Part shown: piece by piece, positions 36,492 to 46,945 of the stretch
How the letters are laid out: every line of letters begins with the position of its first letter
Numbering within the stretch: position 1 is the stretch's first letter
DNA from: Plebeiibacterium sediminum
Lineage (GTDB): Bacteria; Bacteroidota; Bacteroidia; Bacteroidales; Marinilabiliaceae
NCBI RefSeq assembly: GCF_026013605.1
Contig: NZ_JAPDPJ010000002.1
Coordinates: forward strand, 62,001 to 126,000
Direction: 5' to 3'
Length of the DNA stretch: 64,000 nucleotides
Program-made: the position numbers and the translations under genes
Notes under the pieces: model-generated
The model's database searches: none
What the model saw: the letters and a program-made list of their open reading frames with translations, nothing else
Told to the model about the DNA's origin: nothing

Positions 36492-38429
36492 ATGAAAAAG
36501 ATAATAGCAAGAAACATAGCCTTCATCACGGCGATTTTCATGATAACATTGGCTATCATGCTAATCACCAATTATTTTCAGGCTAAAGATGTTTCGCCAT
36601 TGCAAACTCAGGTTATTGAAACGCTCAAACAGCTCAACGATCAAAATTCGGGCAATCCGGAATTACAGGAGCAAATCCGTCAATTGGATTTAATGGCTCG
36701 TAAGGCCTATTTTGTAAATATGGATCACTTAATGAGAGGTGTTTACCTTTTATTGGGCATGCTGGCTGTATTCTTGATCAGTCTAAGAGTATATTTTTCA
36801 GAATACAAAGACATTCCTGATAAAGACATTGATCCTATTGATGAATGGGTCATGAAAACACAGGCTCGGAAATATGTTGGTATTTTAGCTACCGGTATGG
36901 CCGCTATTGCACTTCTATTTGTGGTATTCAGTATGCCTTTTATGCAAGCTAACGAAAGTAGCAAAGAATCTGAACCTGAGGCTGAGGCAATCATAGCACA
37001 AAATACAATTACAGATCAAAGTAATGATAATAAGGAACCTGTAGTTATTACCAATAATAATATAACAGAAGAAGAAACTATTAGTAGCAATACTGAAACG
37101 GTAGAAGAAATTACTGATAGTGAAGACAAAAATGCTGATGAAAACGAGAGTAATAATGAGCAAAAGGAAGCTTCTATAAATCAAGAAGCTGTGGTGAAAG
37201 AGACTCCAGTAGAAGATGTAAAACCGGAAAAAGATGTTATTACCACTGAAGTAAAGGAAGAATCGACTGCTAAAGTGTCCGTACCTAAAATCACCAGTAA
37301 TGCTTTCAGAGGGAACGAAGCAAACGGACATTCAAAAGCTACAAATATTCCTGTTAAATGGGATATAAAAGCCGGCACTAACATTGCCTGGAAAACTGAA
37401 ATTTCACTTTCAGGTCAAAGTTCTCCGGTTATTAACGGTAACAGAATATTTATTACTGGTGCCAATGCCGAATCCAGACAGCTACTTTGCTACGATTTAA
37501 ATAGCGGTAAACAACTGTGGAATGTTGCCGCAAGTAATATTCCCGGATCTCCAAATGAAGTTCCGGAAACAACTCCAGATACAGGACTGGCCTCTCCAAC
37601 TGCAGCAACCAATGGAAAACAGGTTTGTGCCATTTTTGCAACAGGAGATGTGATTTGTGCTGACATGGAAGGTAAATTACTTTGGGCAAAAAACATTGGA
37701 GTCCCAGAAAATCACTATGGATATGCCTCATCTTTATTCATTTTAAATGATCAGTTATTTATTCAATACGATAATTCAAACGCCAATCAAATTATTTCAT
37801 TAAACACAAATACAGGCGAGGAAATTTGGAGAAAAGAAAGAGACGATAAAATTTCATGGAGTTCTCCATCACTGGCTTATGTAAACAATACACCTCAGCT
37901 TATATTAATGAGTGATCCAAGCATTACCGCTTATAACCCTGTAAATGGAGATCTGTTGTGGCGCGTTGAATGCATGATGGGAGAAGTTGGAGCCAGTACA
38001 TGTAGTTATAATGGGATCATATACGGAGCCAGTGAATATGCAAAATTAGTGGCCATCAATGGTGCTGATGGATCTGTTTTATGGGAATCGATGGATTATC
38101 TTCCTGAAGCTAGTAGTCCGGTGGCTACAGAAAATAATTTGTATCTGGCTACTTCATATGGAGTTGTAGCATCATTCGATACCAAAACCGGAGCACTTAA
38201 AAAGGAGCATGAAACAAATGCCGAGTTTTATTCATCGCCGATGCTGGTTGAAGGTAAAATTTACCTTTTCAGTAATAGCGGTAAAATGCATATTTTCTCA
38301 GCTGATGATGAGTTTAATTTACTGGATTCTTTTGAAACAGGTGAAAAAACGTTTGCTACTCCGGCATTTACCGAGGGTCGAATGATTGTAAGAACAAACC
38401 AGAGTATTTACTGTGTAAAAGGGAATTAA
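36492..38429 (+). CDS. Three-helix membrane protein with acidic linker and PQQ-like propeller C
   Basis: 645 residues. Helices at about 9-28 (IAFITAIFMITLAIMLI), 84-102 and 131-150 are followed by an acidic Glu/Ser/Thr/Asn linker (about 155-265) and a C-terminal propeller (about 272-645) with LLCYDLNSGKQLWNV, LNTNTGEEIWRKE, YNPVNGDLLWRVE and FDTKTGALKKE. The linker would hold the propeller away from the membrane. The stop is separated by a single base from the ATG of the NuoE/F-like gene, implying coupled expression of an outward-facing propeller and a cytosolic NADH-oxidising protein. Confidence 0.78.
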   Translation: MKKIIARNIAFITAIFMITLAIMLITNYFQAKDVSPLQTQVIETLKQLNDQNSGNPELQEQIRQLDLMARKAYFVNMDHLMRGVYLLLGMLAVFLISLRVYFSEYKDIPDKDIDPIDEWVMKTQARKYVGILATGMAAIALLFVVFSMPFMQANESSKESEPEAEAIIAQNTITDQSNDNKEPVVITNNNITEEETISSNTETVEEITDSEDKNADENESNNEQKEASINQEAVVKETPVEDVKPEKDVITTEVKEESTAKVSVPKITSNAFRGNEANGHSKATNIPVKWDIKAGTNIAWKTEISLSGQSSPVINGNRIFITGANAESRQLLCYDLNSGKQLWNVAASNIPGSPNEVPETTPDTGLASPTAATNGKQVCAIFATGDVICADMEGKLLWAKNIGVPENHYGYASSLFILNDQLFIQYDNSNANQIISLNTNTGEEIWRKERDDKISWSSPSLAYVNNTPQLILMSDPSITAYNPVNGDLLWRVECMMGEVGASTCSYNGIIYGASEYAKLVAINGADGSVLWESMDYLPEASSPVATENNLYLATSYGVVASFDTKTGALKKEHETNAEFYSSPMLVEGKIYLFSNSGKMHIFSADDEFNLLDSFETGEKTFATPAFTEGRMIVRTNQSIYCVKGN

Positions 38430-38430
38430 C

Positions 38431-40833
38431 ATGAGTCGTTGTCAATGTGATAATAACAGTAAAGTAAATAAGGAGGAGTTGATTGCAACTATGGATGCCA
38501 TCATTGAGCGTGTGGGTACTTCCAAAGATGTAATCATTCCTTTATTGCAGGAAATACAGGATGAGTTCAGTTATTTGCCTTCTGAAGCTCTGGAGCGAAT
38601 CTATGAAAGAACGGAAATTGACAGAGCTCAATTAATTAGTGTTTCAACTTTTTATTCTCAATTCAGGCATATTCCCTATGGTAAGCATCTGATTAAAGTT
38701 TGTACCGGAACTGCTTGTCACGTAAAAGGGGCTACCAATGTTTACGATTCGTTTAAGCGTGAGCTAAAAATGGAAGGAGACAGTATAACTACAGATGATC
38801 AACTGTTCTCCATTGAAAAAGTGGCTTGTCTGGGATGTTGCACTTTAGCACCTGTGGTTCAGATTGATGATAAAATATACGGTCATGTTCTACCTGGAAA
38901 GGTAAATGAAGTCATAGAAGAATTTATCGAGGAACAGTCTTCTGAAGAAAAGAAAGCTTCCGCAAAAAAACATCATAAAGTCGCAGGTGAAATAAGATTA
39001 GGAATGGGTTCTTGTTGTCAGGCAAGTGGCTCGTCTGATATCTATAATGAATTACAACGAACCTCCAATGAACTGGGAATTGAGGTCGATATTAAATCTG
39101 TAGGCTGTGTTGGTGTTTGCAATAAAGTGCCCTTAATTGACGTAGTTTCTGAGGATGGTTCTATCAAACGCTATCCTAATGTAAAGGCTTCTGAAATTAA
39201 AGAGATTCTGCATTATCATTTTAAACCGGCCGGTTATTTTACCCGGTTAAAAAACAGTTTAATTAACCGTGTGGATACTTATCACACCGATTTAACCTGG
39301 GATAATGTGATTTGGAAACCTGAAAATGAAAGAACAGGATTAATCGACAGTTTTTTAGCTTCACAAAAGCATATTTCAACAGAAGGATTTGGATATCTGG
39401 CTCCTCTTGACCTGAATGAATACAGAAAACATGAAGGTTTTGATGGCTTACAGAAAGTTTTGACTGATGCTAATCCCAAACAATTGGTTGAGGATATATT
39501 GAACAGTGGCCTTCGCGGTCGTGGAGGTGGAGGTTTCCCAACCGGTAAAAAATGGGAAATTGTTGCGGCATCTGATAAAACAGATAAGTACGTAATCTGT
39601 AATGGCGACGAAGGGGATCCGGGTGCTTTTATGGATCGTATGATTTTAGAATCCTACCCTTTCAGAGTTATTGAAGGAATGGTTATCGCCGGATACGCCG
39701 TTGGAGCCAACAGGGGTGTTTTTTACATCAGAGCAGAATATCCTTTGGCTGTAAAAAGAATTCAAAGAGCTTTGGAGCTTTGTAGAGAACAGAATCTGAT
39801 AGGCTCAAATATTTTAGGAAGTGATTTCTCTTTTGACATTTCAATATTTGAAGGAGCCGGAGCTTTTGTTTGCGGTGAGGAAACTGCTTTAATTGCTTCT
39901 ATTGAAGGAGACAGGGGATTTCCAAAGCAGCGTCCGCCCTACCCTGCTGTATCGGGGTTACATGCTTGTCCTACATTGGTAAATAATGTAGAAACACTCA
40001 GTCAGATTTCTTATGTCATCAGAAATGGTGTCAATACATATAACCAGATAGGAACAGAAAACAGTAAAGGAACAAAGGTATTTGCCTTGGCCGGAAAAAT
40101 TAAAAACGGCGGATTAATTGAGGTTCCGATGGGAATTTCACTAAATCAGATTATTGAAGAGATTGGTGGTGGAGTTGAAAAAGATGAAAAGCTAAAAGCA
40201 GTTCAGATTGGAGGTCCATCAGGCGGTTGTATTCCTGCCAATTTATGTGATGTAAAAGTTGACTTTGATGCGTTCAATCAAATGGGTGCCATGATGGGAT
40301 CCGGAGGTTTGGTGGTGCTGAGTGAAAAGGACTGCATGGTGGATATGGCCCGCTACTTCCTGACTTTTACTTCAGAACAGAGTTGTGGTAAATGTACTTT
40401 TTGCAGAGTTGGCACTAAAAGAATGCTGGATATTCTGGATAAACTATGTAGTGGCAAGGCTCAAATGGAAGATATTGATAAGCTGGAAGAATTAGCTATC
40501 AATGTAAAAAGATCTTCTTTATGCGGCTTGGGAAAAACAGCACCTAATCCGGTTTTAACCACACTAAAATATTTTAGAGAGGAATATGAAGAGCATGTTC
40601 AAGGAATTTGTAAAACAGGGACATGCAAAGATATGATAGAATTTGAGGTAACCGAAGATTGTATTGGGTGTACCAAATGTGCCAAAGCATGTCCAGTTGA
40701 TGCCATACCGTACGAGCCTTACAAAGTACATCATATAGATACAGAATTATGCGTAAAATGTGGTTTGTGTATTGATGAATGTAGCTATGATGCGATCATA
40801 AAAGTGAAAAAAGAGGACAAGAAAAATGGTTAA
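38431..40833 (+). CDS. NuoE-NuoF-like NADH-oxidising flavo-Fe-S fusion (HndA/HndC type)
   Basis: 800 residues, cytosolic. Order: NuoE-like thioredoxin-fold 2Fe-2S domain (CTGTACHVKGA ... ACLGCCTLAP, about 10-165); a second, shorter thioredoxin-like 2Fe-2S domain (GSCCQASGS ... GCVGVCNKVP, about 190-265); NuoF domain with NADH/FMN motifs GLRGRGGGGFPTGKKWE and NGDEGDPGAF; SLBB; a 4Fe-4S motif SCGKCTFCRVG; and a C-terminal 2x4Fe-4S ferredoxin (CIGCTKCAKACP, CVKCGLCIDEC). This layout occurs in electron-bifurcating hydrogenases and formate dehydrogenases, but no hydrogenase or formate dehydrogenase catalytic subunit is in the cluster. NADH oxidation feeding the NapH-like protein is the simplest inference. 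Confidence 0.88.
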   Translation: MSRCQCDNNSKVNKEELIATMDAIIERVGTSKDVIIPLLQEIQDEFSYLPSEALERIYERTEIDRAQLISVSTFYSQFRHIPYGKHLIKVCTGTACHVKGATNVYDSFKRELKMEGDSITTDDQLFSIEKVACLGCCTLAPVVQIDDKIYGHVLPGKVNEVIEEFIEEQSSEEKKASAKKHHKVAGEIRLGMGSCCQASGSSDIYNELQRTSNELGIEVDIKSVGCVGVCNKVPLIDVVSEDGSIKRYPNVKASEIKEILHYHFKPAGYFTRLKNSLINRVDTYHTDLTWDNVIWKPENERTGLIDSFLASQKHISTEGFGYLAPLDLNEYRKHEGFDGLQKVLTDANPKQLVEDILNSGLRGRGGGGFPTGKKWEIVAASDKTDKYVICNGDEGDPGAFMDRMILESYPFRVIEGMVIAGYAVGANRGVFYIRAEYPLAVKRIQRALELCREQNLIGSNILGSDFSFDISIFEGAGAFVCGEETALIASIEGDRGFPKQRPPYPAVSGLHACPTLVNNVETLSQISYVIRNGVNTYNQIGTENSKGTKVFALAGKIKNGGLIEVPMGISLNQIIEEIGGGVEKDEKLKAVQIGGPSGGCIPANLCDVKVDFDAFNQMGAMMGSGGLVVLSEKDCMVDMARYFLTFTSEQSCGKCTFCRVGTKRMLDILDKLCSGKAQMEDIDKLEELAINVKRSSLCGLGKTAPNPVLTTLKYFREEYEEHVQGICKTGTCKDMIEFEVTEDCIGCTKCAKACPVDAIPYEPYKVHHIDTELCVKCGLCIDECSYDAIIKVKKEDKKNG

Positions 40834-40920
40834 AGGTAACAGGGATTAAGGTTTTATGGCAATTAAGATTTTAAAACTATAATCCTGGAACTATAAACTA
40901 AGTATTTTATACTAAGCAAA

Positions 40921-41916
40921 ATGCAAATAACAATAGATCATAAAAATATAGAAGTATTAAACGGAGAAACAATTCTGGAAGCTGCTCGTCGCTATGGAAT
41001 TGAAATTCCATCCATGTGTTATGCTCAAAATGCAGAACACAAGTCCTCATGTATGGTGTGTGCTGTTAGAAATATGGCCAATGGTCAGATTATACCATCT
41101 TGTACAACATTGCCTGTTGATGGTATGCAAATTGAATCTGAAACAGAGGAAATCAAACAAATCCGCACGCTCTCTTTTGAATTATTACTTAGTGATCACA
41201 GAGCTGACTGCGAAGCACCTTGTTCTCTGGTTTGTCCTCATGGCCTAGATGTAGAGCATATGCTGTATTTTTATGATCATCAAAAATATAAAGAAGCTTG
41301 TCAGGTGATAAAGGGAGCTTTCCCTTTACCTGAAATTAAATGTGATCAGTGTAAAGCACCTTGCGAAAAAGCCTGCAGAAGAGGAAACATTGACGAACCT
41401 GTATCCATTAGAAAAATCATAAAAGAGCTTGTTAATCAGTTTAATATTGCAGAAATCAATCCTATTGAAAATAGAAAGATTGACAAAAAAATGTTTCAAT
41501 CGCGATTGGGTCGATTTAACGATAAAGAAAGACAGCATTTAAAAGAGCATGTCAACACAGATTCAAGATGTTTACATTGTGCTTGTGCCGGAAAATCGGA
41601 TTGTAAACTAAGAACATATGCGACTCAAAAATCCATTAAACGTCCCAAATATGATGTTTCTTCTGAATTGCCTGTCATGAATAAAGTTCTTGTTACTGGT
41701 AAATTATGGTTCGAACAGGCCAAATGTATTCGCTGCGGCTTATGTGTTTACAACAGCAAAAACGGATTTACATTTAAAGACAGAGGATTTGTTATGCAGG
41801 TTTACATACCGGAAGAAAATCGAATGAATGTAAATGAAGAGTTAGCTACGCTCTGCCCAACAGGAGCTTTGTATCTGGAGAACAATCCGGCTTCAGCATC
41901 AACTGGTAATAAGTAA
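40921..41916 (+). CDS. NuoG/HndD N-terminus-like Fe-S protein with a GltD-type 4Fe-4S segment
   Basis: 331 residues. The N-terminal 2Fe-2S domain (IPSMCYAQNAEHKSSCMVC, later SCTTLP) corresponds to the start of NuoG. Then CEAPCSLVCPHGLDVEHM and CDQCKAPCEKACRRG match the N-terminal Fe-S domain of glutamate synthase small subunits. CLHCACAGKSDC and CIRCGLCVYN with a distal CPTGALY complete the cluster ligands. The molybdopterin or H-cluster catalytic domain of the longer homologues is missing, so this is an electron relay rather than an enzyme. It lies 87 nt after the NuoE/F-like gene and is probably its partner subunit. Confidence 0.82.
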   Translation: MQITIDHKNIEVLNGETILEAARRYGIEIPSMCYAQNAEHKSSCMVCAVRNMANGQIIPSCTTLPVDGMQIESETEEIKQIRTLSFELLLSDHRADCEAPCSLVCPHGLDVEHMLYFYDHQKYKEACQVIKGAFPLPEIKCDQCKAPCEKACRRGNIDEPVSIRKIIKELVNQFNIAEINPIENRKIDKKMFQSRLGRFNDKERQHLKEHVNTDSRCLHCACAGKSDCKLRTYATQKSIKRPKYDVSSELPVMNKVLVTGKLWFEQAKCIRCGLCVYNSKNGFTFKDRGFVMQVYIPEENRMNVNEELATLCPTGALYLENNPASASTGNK

Positions 41917-41928
41917 AACATTAGTACT

Positions 41929-43083
41929 ATGCAAAATAGGTTCATATATTATCTGATTACTATTATTTCTTTCACTTCATGCGGATTACAGTCCAATACT
42001 TCAGAATCAGCAGGAGATTTAAACTGGAGATTATTCCGTGGAAACAGCGGTTTAAGCGGATATACAGAAAAATCATTGCCTGAGCAACCTGAACTAAATT
42101 GGATATATGAAACAAAAGAAAGAACAGTTTCCTCTCCTATTGTTGAAGAAGGGACAACCTATTGGTGCGATAGAAAGGGATTGATTTATGGCGTTGATAT
42201 TAATGGACAACAAGTATTTTCATTTGCCTTACATACTGCAGTTGAAGCCACGCCTATAATCAAAGATTCTGTATTATATATTGGCCGAATTGATGGATAT
42301 TTATCAGCTATTTCATTAGCTCAGAATGATTCTATATGGAACTACGAAACTCTGGGACAAATATCAGCTTCTCCAAATGTGGCAACCTTTCAAAATCAAG
42401 AAGCTATTGTTGCTGGGAGTTACGATAACTTTATGTATTGTGTTAACTTACAAGATGGTTCTTTGATCAGTAAGTTTGAATCAGGCTATTACCTGAATGG
42501 AGCGGCAGCGTTATGGAACAATCACGTTATATTTGGTGGTTGCGACAGTTGGCTGAGAATTATTAATTGCGAAACCGGTGAAGCAACGGATTCTTTAAAA
42601 ACAGAGGCTTATATTCCATCTTCCCCTGCCATCATGGGCAACTATTGTTATGTTGGCGATTATAATGGTAATATGTACGAAATATTACTAGAAAATGGAA
42701 AAATATCAGGTCATAAAAAGATTTCTTTGGGGTCAGACAAAAACGGATCCTTTGTTTCTGTTCCGGCAATCAGCTCCCAAGATGTATTCTTTTACCCAGA
42801 TGGTCGCCATCTGCTTTCAATAGATAGAAGAACTGGCAAAACTAACTGGAAATTTATGTTTAAAGGTGATGTTGGTGAAAGCGCTCCTGTTATTTGTCAG
42901 GATAAGATTATCACATGTACCAAAACCGGAATCATCAGTATAATTGATACAGAAAAAGGTCAATTATTATGGGAGTACGACACAGGTGAACAAATCATCG
43001 GTTCACCGGCCATCATCAAAGATCATTTTATGATATTAACATCAAAAGGTACCTTATTCTGCTTTGGACCTCAAAAACAATAA
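41929..43083 (+). CDS. PQQ-like beta-propeller lipoprotein D
   Basis: 384 residues with a lipoprotein signal (IISFTSCG, Cys19), so it is lipid-anchored. The propeller has LFRGNSGLSGYTEK at the start, as in propellers A and E, and blades with ISLAQNDSIWNYET, INCETGEATDSLK, IDRRTGKTNWKFMFKGD and IDTEKGQLLWEYD. It starts 12 nt after the Fe-S relay gene and ends 4 nt before the ABC ATPase start. BamB-like scaffolding is another possibility, but the context is not that of outer-membrane assembly. Confidence 0.8.
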   Translation: MQNRFIYYLITIISFTSCGLQSNTSESAGDLNWRLFRGNSGLSGYTEKSLPEQPELNWIYETKERTVSSPIVEEGTTYWCDRKGLIYGVDINGQQVFSFALHTAVEATPIIKDSVLYIGRIDGYLSAISLAQNDSIWNYETLGQISASPNVATFQNQEAIVAGSYDNFMYCVNLQDGSLISKFESGYYLNGAAALWNNHVIFGGCDSWLRIINCETGEATDSLKTEAYIPSSPAIMGNYCYVGDYNGNMYEILLENGKISGHKKISLGSDKNGSFVSVPAISSQDVFFYPDGRHLLSIDRRTGKTNWKFMFKGDVGESAPVICQDKIITCTKTGIISIIDTEKGQLLWEYDTGEQIIGSPAIIKDHFMILTSKGTLFCFGPQKQ

Positions 43084-43087
43084 ACCA

Positions 43088-43759
43088 ATGACTATACTTA
43101 AGTTATTCAATATACAAAAGCAATTTCAGGATGGTGAAAGCCACGTAAATACTGTTCTTAATGAACTTGATTTAGAAGTTACTAAAGGGGAATTTGTTGC
43201 CATTAAAGGACCATCCGGTTCGGGTAAAACAACATTATTATCAATTCTGGGAACACTATTAAATCCGGATGATGGCAGTTATTTACTTGAAGGGATTGAT
43301 GTAACAAGCCAAGGTGTTGATAAATACAAAATCCGTAATGAAAAAATTGGTTTCGTTTTTCAGGATCATCAATTACTACCACAATTCTCAGCACTTGAAA
43401 ATATTCTATTGCCTGTTCTTGCTTATCAATCTGAAGCGAATAAAGAACAAATTGATTATGCGCATCAATTAATGCAAATCACAAAAATCGATCATGTTGC
43501 CCATCAATATCCGCAGACCTTGTCGGGAGGAGAAGCTAGTCGTGTTGCTGTTTGCAGGGCTTTAATAATGAAACCTGCTATTTTACTGGCCGATGAACCT
43601 ACCGGACAATTGGATATCAGTAATGCGCAAAACATTATTTCAATGCTCGCTGAAATAAATGAGAAGCTGAATACAACTATTATTATGGTTACGCATTCAG
43701 AAGAAATGGCGCAACAAGCTCATAGAATAGTAACACTTAAAAACGGCGTTTTACAGTGA
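43088..43759 (+). CDS. ABC transporter ATPase, MacB/LolD-type
   Basis: 223 residues from the ATG at 43088 (MTILKLFNIQ); an upstream in-frame ATG at 43064 overlaps the previous gene and adds only eight residues. Walker A is GPSGSGKTT, the Q-loop follows, the signature is LSGGEASRVAVCRAL, Walker B is ILLADEPTGQLD, and the switch His is in MVTHSEEM. This subgroup powers extrusion of lipids, lipoproteins or peptides rather than import. It overlaps the permease gene by 4 nt (GTGA). Confidence 0.92.
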   Translation: MTILKLFNIQKQFQDGESHVNTVLNELDLEVTKGEFVAIKGPSGSGKTTLLSILGTLLNPDDGSYLLEGIDVTSQGVDKYKIRNEKIGFVFQDHQLLPQFSALENILLPVLAYQSEANKEQIDYAHQLMQITKIDHVAHQYPQTLSGGEASRVAVCRALIMKPAILLADEPTGQLDISNAQNIISMLAEINEKLNTTIIMVTHSEEMAQQAHRIVTLKNGVLQ

Positions 43760-46700
43760 AAGTTAAAGACATCATACAAAAAAACTTAGTTTTCTATGCC
43801 CGTTATTTTAAACTGGTTGGTCTGGCTATTCTTATTTCTGTAGCTGTTATAGTTGGTAGCCTGGTTATTGGCGATTCTGTTCGATCAAGTTTAATAAACC
43901 GGGTAAATGAAAGACTTGGTGATACACAAACTGTGGTTTTTGCACATCAATCATTTTTGAACAATGATTTTTGTGAAGACTCTATTTTCGGTAGTTCTGC
44001 CAGGGGTATTTTACTAACCAATGGATTTATCTCAGTTAATGGCTCATTATTGCCGGTTATGGTTTGGGGCGTTAACGATATGGAAATTTCAAACGGAAGT
44101 GCAAAAGTTAATGAGGCTTTATATCAGGAATTAAATTTCCAACCAGGAAATGCCATTGTTTTGCGACTTCCTGCACAGGGCTTGGTTCCTTCCGGATCTT
44201 TGTTTGTTACAGAAAACTATACCACAAGTTTACGATTGGAATTATCAACAATAGTTAATGCTGAACATGGCGGAAATATTAGTCTTAAAAATGAACAGAC
44301 CCTGCCTTTAAATATTTTTGTTAGCCGAGAGGAATTAGCTGAGACGATGGGTGTTCATGGTAAAATAAACCTGATTTTAAGTGACCTAAATGTTACTTCA
44401 GCTGATATTGAAAAAAAATGGAATTATAGTATTTCGGGATTATCCATTTCTCAGCATCATAATTTTAAAGAAATTACATCTGACAGGGTATTTTTGCAAA
44501 AAGAAGTCTTAGCAAACATCCAACATAATAATTCCTCCATAAACCGGATTTATTCATATCTGGCGAATTCTATTGATCTTAATAAATCTTCAATCCCCTA
44601 TTCTTTTGTTAGTGCAGTTGATCAGTATCAAAATGAAAAACTAAAGCGTGATGAAGTCATCCTGTCCGATTACACAGCCAAACGATTAAACGCTAATGTT
44701 GGTGATCAAGTAAATATCAGCTTCTATATATCGCAGGATTTTAAAACATTACAATCGGATTCTGTTCTATTAAGAGTTAAAAAAATTGTTCCGCTATCAG
44801 AATTAAGATCCGATTCAACTTTAAGTGCAGATTTCCCGGGAATTTCTGATGTTGATCGCTGTACTGAATGGGATAGTGATCTTCCAATTAATATGGACTT
44901 AATTACTCCCGAGGATGAACATTACTGGGAAATGTATAACTCCACACCCAAAGCTATTTTACCATACGAAGCAATCGCCAATAAATGGGGAAATGATTAT
45001 GGTTACGCCACAGCAATCAGAGTGTATGATTCGGCTGCAAATCTAAAGTCATTAACTCCAGATATGTTTGGTGTACAGACTTTCCACCCTCGGGAATCAG
45101 GAATTTACGCTGCTAAAAATGGGGTTGATTTTGCTGGTTTATTCATGTCATTGGGATTCTTTATCATTATTTCTGCCATGCTTCTAATGATTATTCCGGT
45201 TTCTGAAATGATGATTCAAAGAAAAAGTGAACTGCAGCTTTTAAATGCCTTGGGGTATACACCCCAAAAGCTAAAAAAAATGATTTGGCTTGAATCGGCT
45301 CCTGTTGTGCTGGTTTCATCTATTATGGGCGTGATAGCGGGTGTAATTTATACTGCAGTAATCATGTGGTTATTGGGAACCTACTGGAAAGGTGCCACAC
45401 ATACCGAAGGCTTTTCTGTATACCCACATTGGATTACGCTTATAGCCGGATTATTGACTGGCATCCTTATTTCTCTATTTATTTTGAGACGAGTTATTGC
45501 CAAAAACATCAATGAGAAAACAAGAAAAATCAAAGCTCATACGCAAAAGTTGAAACGTAAAAAAGGATTGGTAATCATTGTAAGTTCTTTAACCGTATTG
45601 ATTGCACTATACAACCTAATCATCGCTACTTCATTAGCCTTATTTTCTGTGGTTGGTTTATTATTGATGATTACTTTTGCCTTACTTGGAGATTATATCA
45701 TTTGTTCTAAAGGAAAAACGTCTACACATCAGTTTAATGATGAGAAAATGATTTTCCGCACACTCCTGGCCAATCGAAAACAGGCTTTACTTTCCTACTT
45801 TTCCTTGGCTTTTGGTGTTTTTATTGTGTTTTCGGTAGGATTGAATCGTCAGGATTTTTCAAATTCTTCTAAACTTGAAAATGCCACCGGTGGTTATACC
45901 CTTTGGTGCGAAAGCAGCATTCCTGTCTATCACAATATCAATACTATATCAGGTAGAGAAAAACTAAACCTTCAGGATTTACAGGATGAAACTCAAATTT
46001 TACAGTGCCTGAAATACAGTGCTGACGAAGCAAGTTGTTTGAATCTAAATAAAGTAAGTACACCATCTGTTTTGGGTGTAGATCTGAAATCATTGTTAAG
46101 CGGACCAATGCAGGTGCAAAACAATATATATGATCTAAAAGGAGATGATTTACACAATCAGCTGAAAGTGGAAAATAATAAGGTAATTCCGGCTTTGGTT
46201 GATGCTACTGTTTTGCAATGGAGTTTAGGAAAAACATTGGGAGATACCATCTATTATACCGGATCTGATGGACAGGAATATCCGGTTCTTTTAGCAGGAA
46301 CGCTTCCCAACACCATTTTTCAGGGATATATTTTAGTGGATCAATCTCTCTTCTCAAAAGTATGGGAAACCACAAAAGGAAGCGAGTTATTTTTATTAAA
46401 TACAGAGCCTGATCATTTGCAGGAAGTGAAAACGTTAGTTTCTCAAGCGTTGCACGAATATGGAGTTAGAGTAACAACTACCAACGATCGTCTCAAACAG
46501 TTTAACACAGTAACTGATACCTATTTAACTATATTTTTAACACTGGGAGGTATTGGCTTATTATTGGGGATATTTGGTTTTATTATTGTGATTCGCAAGA
46601 ATTTAAGTATTCGACAAAAAGAAATTGAATTATATAGTACACTGGGATTTTTAGGTTTTAAGATCAAAGATATTCTATATCGCGAAAACAGAATTGTGCC

Positions 46701-46887
46701 CTTATACGCTATTGCAACCGGACTATTTAGTGCTTTAATTGGGATTGGAACCAACTTTAAAAACGTGCAAGCAAGTGTTTGGATAACAGCAATTTTCTTT
46801 GCCTTTTTATTTGTATTACTTACAATCCTTTTTGTGAAAAGAATCGTGAAAAAAGAAATTGAGAAAGGTTTAATGGATAAAGGTTAA
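43756..46887 (+). CDS. ABC transporter permease, FtsX/MacB-type, large
   Basis: 1043 residues, GTG start overlapping the ATPase stop. The layout is duplicated: an N-terminal helix (about 17-40), a long periplasmic MacB-like domain to about 455, a cluster of helices (456-680), a second periplasmic domain (about 700-910) and terminal helices (GIGLLLGIFGFIIVIRKN and beyond). I count roughly ten helices. FtsX-type transporters work by mechanotransmission on substrates in the periplasm or outer leaflet, so a lipidic or protein cargo linked to the neighbouring terpenoid or propeller proteins is a reasonable inference. Confidence 0.85.
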   Translation: MKVKDIIQKNLVFYARYFKLVGLAILISVAVIVGSLVIGDSVRSSLINRVNERLGDTQTVVFAHQSFLNNDFCEDSIFGSSARGILLTNGFISVNGSLLPVMVWGVNDMEISNGSAKVNEALYQELNFQPGNAIVLRLPAQGLVPSGSLFVTENYTTSLRLELSTIVNAEHGGNISLKNEQTLPLNIFVSREELAETMGVHGKINLILSDLNVTSADIEKKWNYSISGLSISQHHNFKEITSDRVFLQKEVLANIQHNNSSINRIYSYLANSIDLNKSSIPYSFVSAVDQYQNEKLKRDEVILSDYTAKRLNANVGDQVNISFYISQDFKTLQSDSVLLRVKKIVPLSELRSDSTLSADFPGISDVDRCTEWDSDLPINMDLITPEDEHYWEMYNSTPKAILPYEAIANKWGNDYGYATAIRVYDSAANLKSLTPDMFGVQTFHPRESGIYAAKNGVDFAGLFMSLGFFIIISAMLLMIIPVSEMMIQRKSELQLLNALGYTPQKLKKMIWLESAPVVLVSSIMGVIAGVIYTAVIMWLLGTYWKGATHTEGFSVYPHWITLIAGLLTGILISLFILRRVIAKNINEKTRKIKAHTQKLKRKKGLVIIVSSLTVLIALYNLIIATSLALFSVVGLLLMITFALLGDYIICSKGKTSTHQFNDEKMIFRTLLANRKQALLSYFSLAFGVFIVFSVGLNRQDFSNSSKLENATGGYTLWCESSIPVYHNINTISGREKLNLQDLQDETQILQCLKYSADEASCLNLNKVSTPSVLGVDLKSLLSGPMQVQNNIYDLKGDDLHNQLKVENNKVIPALVDATVLQWSLGKTLGDTIYYTGSDGQEYPVLLAGTLPNTIFQGYILVDQSLFSKVWETTKGSELFLLNTEPDHLQEVKTLVSQALHEYGVRVTTTNDRLKQFNTVTDTYLTIFLTLGGIGLLLGIFGFIIVIRKNLSIRQKEIELYSTLGFLGFKIKDILYRENRIVPLYAIATGLFSALIGIGTNFKNVQASVWITAIFFAFLFVLLTILFVKRIVKKEIEKGLMDKG

Positions 46888-46945
46888 AGGGAACAAGGAA
46901 CAAGGTTAAAGGAATTAAAAAGTTGTAAATCAAATAAGATTAAAC

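Noticed and set aside
38431-41916. Respiratory complex I, hydrogenase or formate dehydrogenase locus
   Set aside because: Only NuoE/F-like and a NuoG N-terminal-like protein are present; no membrane Nuo subunits, H-cluster domain or molybdopterin domain is seen.
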